This document shows positions 5,686 to 6,700 of a DNA stretch of 6,700 nucleotides, one piece after another. The position numbers and the translations under genes are program-made. This DNA comes from Firmicutes bacterium UBA3932 (GTDB taxonomy: Bacteria > Bacillota > Clostridia > Peptostreptococcales > Anaerovoracaceae). Location of the stretch: contig DGEG01000082.1 of the NCBI GenBank assembly GCA_002385825.1, positions 1 through 6,700 on the forward strand. Direction: 5' to 3'. The notes under the pieces were generated by a model. The model worked only from the letters and a program-made list of their open reading frames with translations. It had not been told where the DNA came from and did no database searches. Each line of letters starts with the position of its first letter. The first letter of the stretch is position 1.

Positions 5686-5755
5686 CTTGGCGGCGACTGC
5701 GTTATGCTGCCAAGCGGCAATGGGGCGACTGCGTTGTGCCGCCGAGCAGCAGGGG
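5686..5755. repeat. GC-rich 32-base tandem repeat just after atpC
   Basis: Two units, 5692-5723 and 5724-5755, share GGCGACTGCGTT.TGC.GCC.AGC.GCA and end three bases before the atpC stop. CTTGGC (5686-5691) pairs with GCCAAG (5709-5714), and two inner bases pair too, so a strong hairpin is possible. There is no T-run, so it is not a standard terminator. A looser match continues into the last atpC codons, as if the gene tail were the first unit. Confidence 0.6.
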
Positions 5756-5758
5756 CGC

Positions 5759-6181
5759 CTAGTATTTGCCGATTTGGCCGGATTTGAGTTTGACCCGGTT
5801 TATGGCTTTTTCCATGGAGTGCTTTAGGAGCTTCATTTCCCGCTCGTCGCAGCAACCATGTTTGAGCCGGCTTTGAGATTCCTCAAGCTTCTGCTGGGCC
5901 CGTTCCAGGTCGATTTCTTCAGGCCACTCGGCTGCGTCAACGAAAATAGTGACCCGGTCCTTTACATCTATAAAGCCGCCGGTGGTGGCCGCCACTTTGA
6001 AATCCTTTTGTCCGGGCTCTTTGATGCGCATGATTCCCGTACCGAGCAACTTGCAGGCCCAGGCGTGATTGGCTAAAAAGCCCTCGTAGCCCACCATAGT
6101 GCGCACGATGACCATTTCCACATCGCCCTCATAAAACAGCCGTTCCGGCGTTATCACTTCTAATTTGAAGGTATTAGCCAT
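5759..6181 (-). CDS. atpC: ATP synthase F1 subunit epsilon
   Basis: The 140-residue protein is the epsilon subunit of the F1 rotor stalk, which couples gamma rotation to the Fo ring and inhibits wasteful ATP hydrolysis. The N-terminal beta sandwich shows FKLEVITPERLFYEGDVE (5-22), GYEGFLANHA (31-40), TGGFIDVKDRVTIFVDAAE (67-85) and then the C-terminal helical pair from EEIDLERAQQKLEE (88-101) to the end. The length is normal. The usual NHAPL motif reads NHAWA here. Two Cys (CC, about 109-110) sit in the turn between the C-terminal helices. It follows atpD with 90 bases between, longer than usual because of repeats, and is the last gene of the operon in this window. GGAAAGG, 13 bases upstream of the ATG, or AAAGAG nearer to it may serve as the ribosome site; the first lies in a copy of the atpD-tail repeat. 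Confidence 0.95.
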   Translation of the reverse strand: MANTFKLEVITPERLFYEGDVEMVIVRTMVGYEGFLANHAWACKLLGTGIMRIKEPGQKDFKVAATTGGFIDVKDRVTIFVDAAEWPEEIDLERAQQKLEESQSRLKHGCCDEREMKLLKHSMEKAINRVKLKSGQIGKY

Positions 6182-6185
6182 TGAT

Positions 6186-6304
6186 CTCTTTGTACCTTTC
6201 CGCTATTTCCAATCCACTATTCCCAAGTCTTTGTCCTGGCTCTGTTCGCGCCTTTCCACTATTTCCAAATCTTAGCCCTGGCTCTGTTCGTATCTTTCCA
6301 CTAC
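6186..6304 (-). repeat. 42-base tandem repeat covering the atpD tail and the atpD-atpC gap
   Basis: Minus strand: unit 1 (6304-6263) holds the last ten atpD codons, the stop TAA and three further codons. Unit 2 (6262-6221) has the same 42-base length, with eight differences by eye. Unit 3 is cut down to 14 bases (6220-6207). Unit 4 (6206 to about 6186) keeps ATAGCGGAAAGGTAC and lies just upstream of the atpC start. The shared core is TAGTGGAAAG....CGAACAGAGCCAGG. Confidence 0.8.
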
Positions 6305-6700
6305 TTCGTCGATGCCTCCCGCAAAGAGGAACATGGATTCGGGAATATGGTCATGCTTGCCTTCCAGAATTTCCTTGAAGCCGCGGACCGTTTCCTTCAA
6401 CGGAATGTATTTGCCCGGCGTGCCGGTAAACTGCTCCGCTACGTGGAATGGCTGCGAAAGGAATCTCTGGATTTTCCTCGCCCGGGATACGATGAGCTTG
6501 TCCGTTTCGCTAAGCTCGTCCATACCCAGGATGGCGATAATATCCTGCAGCTCTTTGTAACGCTGCAGCACCTCTTGCACGCCCCTGGCCGTATTGTAGT
6601 GCTCTTCGCCGATGATCATCGGGTCCATGATTCTGGAAGTGGATTCCAGCGGATCCACCGCCGGGTAAATTCCCAGCTCCGCAATGGAACGGGACAATAC
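6272..6700 (-). CDS. atpD: ATP synthase F1 subunit beta, C-terminal part
   Basis: The gene enters from the right edge, so only about the last 142 codons are present. The first visible codons read Val-Leu-Ser-Arg-Ser, the interior of the beta subunit, so the TTG at 6697 is not a real start. The segment contains IAELGIYPAVDPLESTSR, EEHYNTARGVQ, the catch-loop region DELSETD (residues 60-66 counting from the Leu at 6697; DELSEED in most species) that contacts subunits gamma and epsilon, RFLSQPFHVAEQFTG and GFKEILEGKHDHIPE. The beta subunit carries the catalytic sites of ATP synthesis. The C-terminus has the usual length and ends GGIDEVVERYEQSQG. The stop TAA falls inside the first unit of a 42-base tandem repeat, and the reading frame would stay open for another 22 codons past it. 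Confidence 0.97.
   Translation of the reverse strand, partial: VLSRSIAELGIYPAVDPLESTSRIMDPMIIGEEHYNTARGVQEVLQRYKELQDIIAILGMDELSETDKLIVSRARKIQRFLSQPFHVAEQFTGTPGKYIPLKETVRGFKEILEGKHDHIPESMFLFAGGIDEVVERYEQSQG

Noticed and set aside
5651..5690. tRNA-like T-arm word GGTTCGACTC on the minus strand
   Set aside because: The flanking bases do not form a T-stem, there is no acceptor stem, anticodon arm or CCA end; likely chance.
6695..6697. TTG as a start codon of a small protein at the right edge
   Set aside because: The upstream codon continues the ATP synthase beta sequence (Val-Leu-Ser-Arg-Ser), so the gene simply runs out of the window.

Overview
The window looks like chromosomal DNA of a Firmicutes-type anaerobe (Clostridia or Negativicutes grade). 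This is an inference from family resemblance: a LoaP-type NusG paralogue, a MurJ of the Gram-positive-like form, an F-type atpD-atpC operon end, GAGG-type ribosome sites and a consensus sigma-A promoter. I cannot name a genus.

Layout. Five genes lie on the minus strand, so they read from right to left. From the right edge: the 3' part of atpD (6700-6272), atpC (6181-5759), an 826-base gap, murJ (4932-3397), a 239-base gap, a loaP-like antiterminator (3157-2534), a 274-base gap, and a divergent cis-prenyl (undecaprenyl) diphosphate synthase homologue (2259-1594). The only plus-strand gene is an AAA ATPase with a C-terminal DUF4143 domain (231-1577). It converges on the synthase gene with 16 bases between stop codons. 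It is visibly richer in A+T than its neighbours and is preceded by a large inverted repeat, so it is probably a late arrival.

Function. AtpD and AtpC close an ATP synthase operon. murJ has its own strong promoter (-35 5132-5127, -10 5109-5104), placed just after a minus-strand terminator (5181-5153), and a leader of about 165 bases with a long-range inverted repeat. MurJ flips undecaprenyl-linked cell-wall precursors, the prenyltransferase homologue would make a polyprenyl carrier, and LoaP proteins are processive antiterminators of long polysaccharide or natural-product operons. The murJ/loaP/prenyltransferase trio therefore suggests the start of a cell-envelope polysaccharide locus that may continue to the left.

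The 826-base gap between atpC and murJ holds, from right to left: a GC-rich 32-base tandem repeat, several short palindromes, two copies of a 29-base palindrome plus a half copy, about 210 bases in which I see nothing, the terminator, the promoter and the leader.

The most unusual property is how the genes end. The 3' ends of atpD (42-base unit), loaP (37-base unit) and murJ (spaced 65 and 88 bases) are each repeated downstream as decayed tandem copies, and atpC is followed directly by a 32-base tandem repeat whose motif also covers the stop of the prenyltransferase gene. A REP-like 29-base palindrome is present in two identical copies and one near-identical copy, with extra half-arms at 17-base spacing. 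No CRISPR array, rRNA, intact tRNA or complete insertion sequence was seen.
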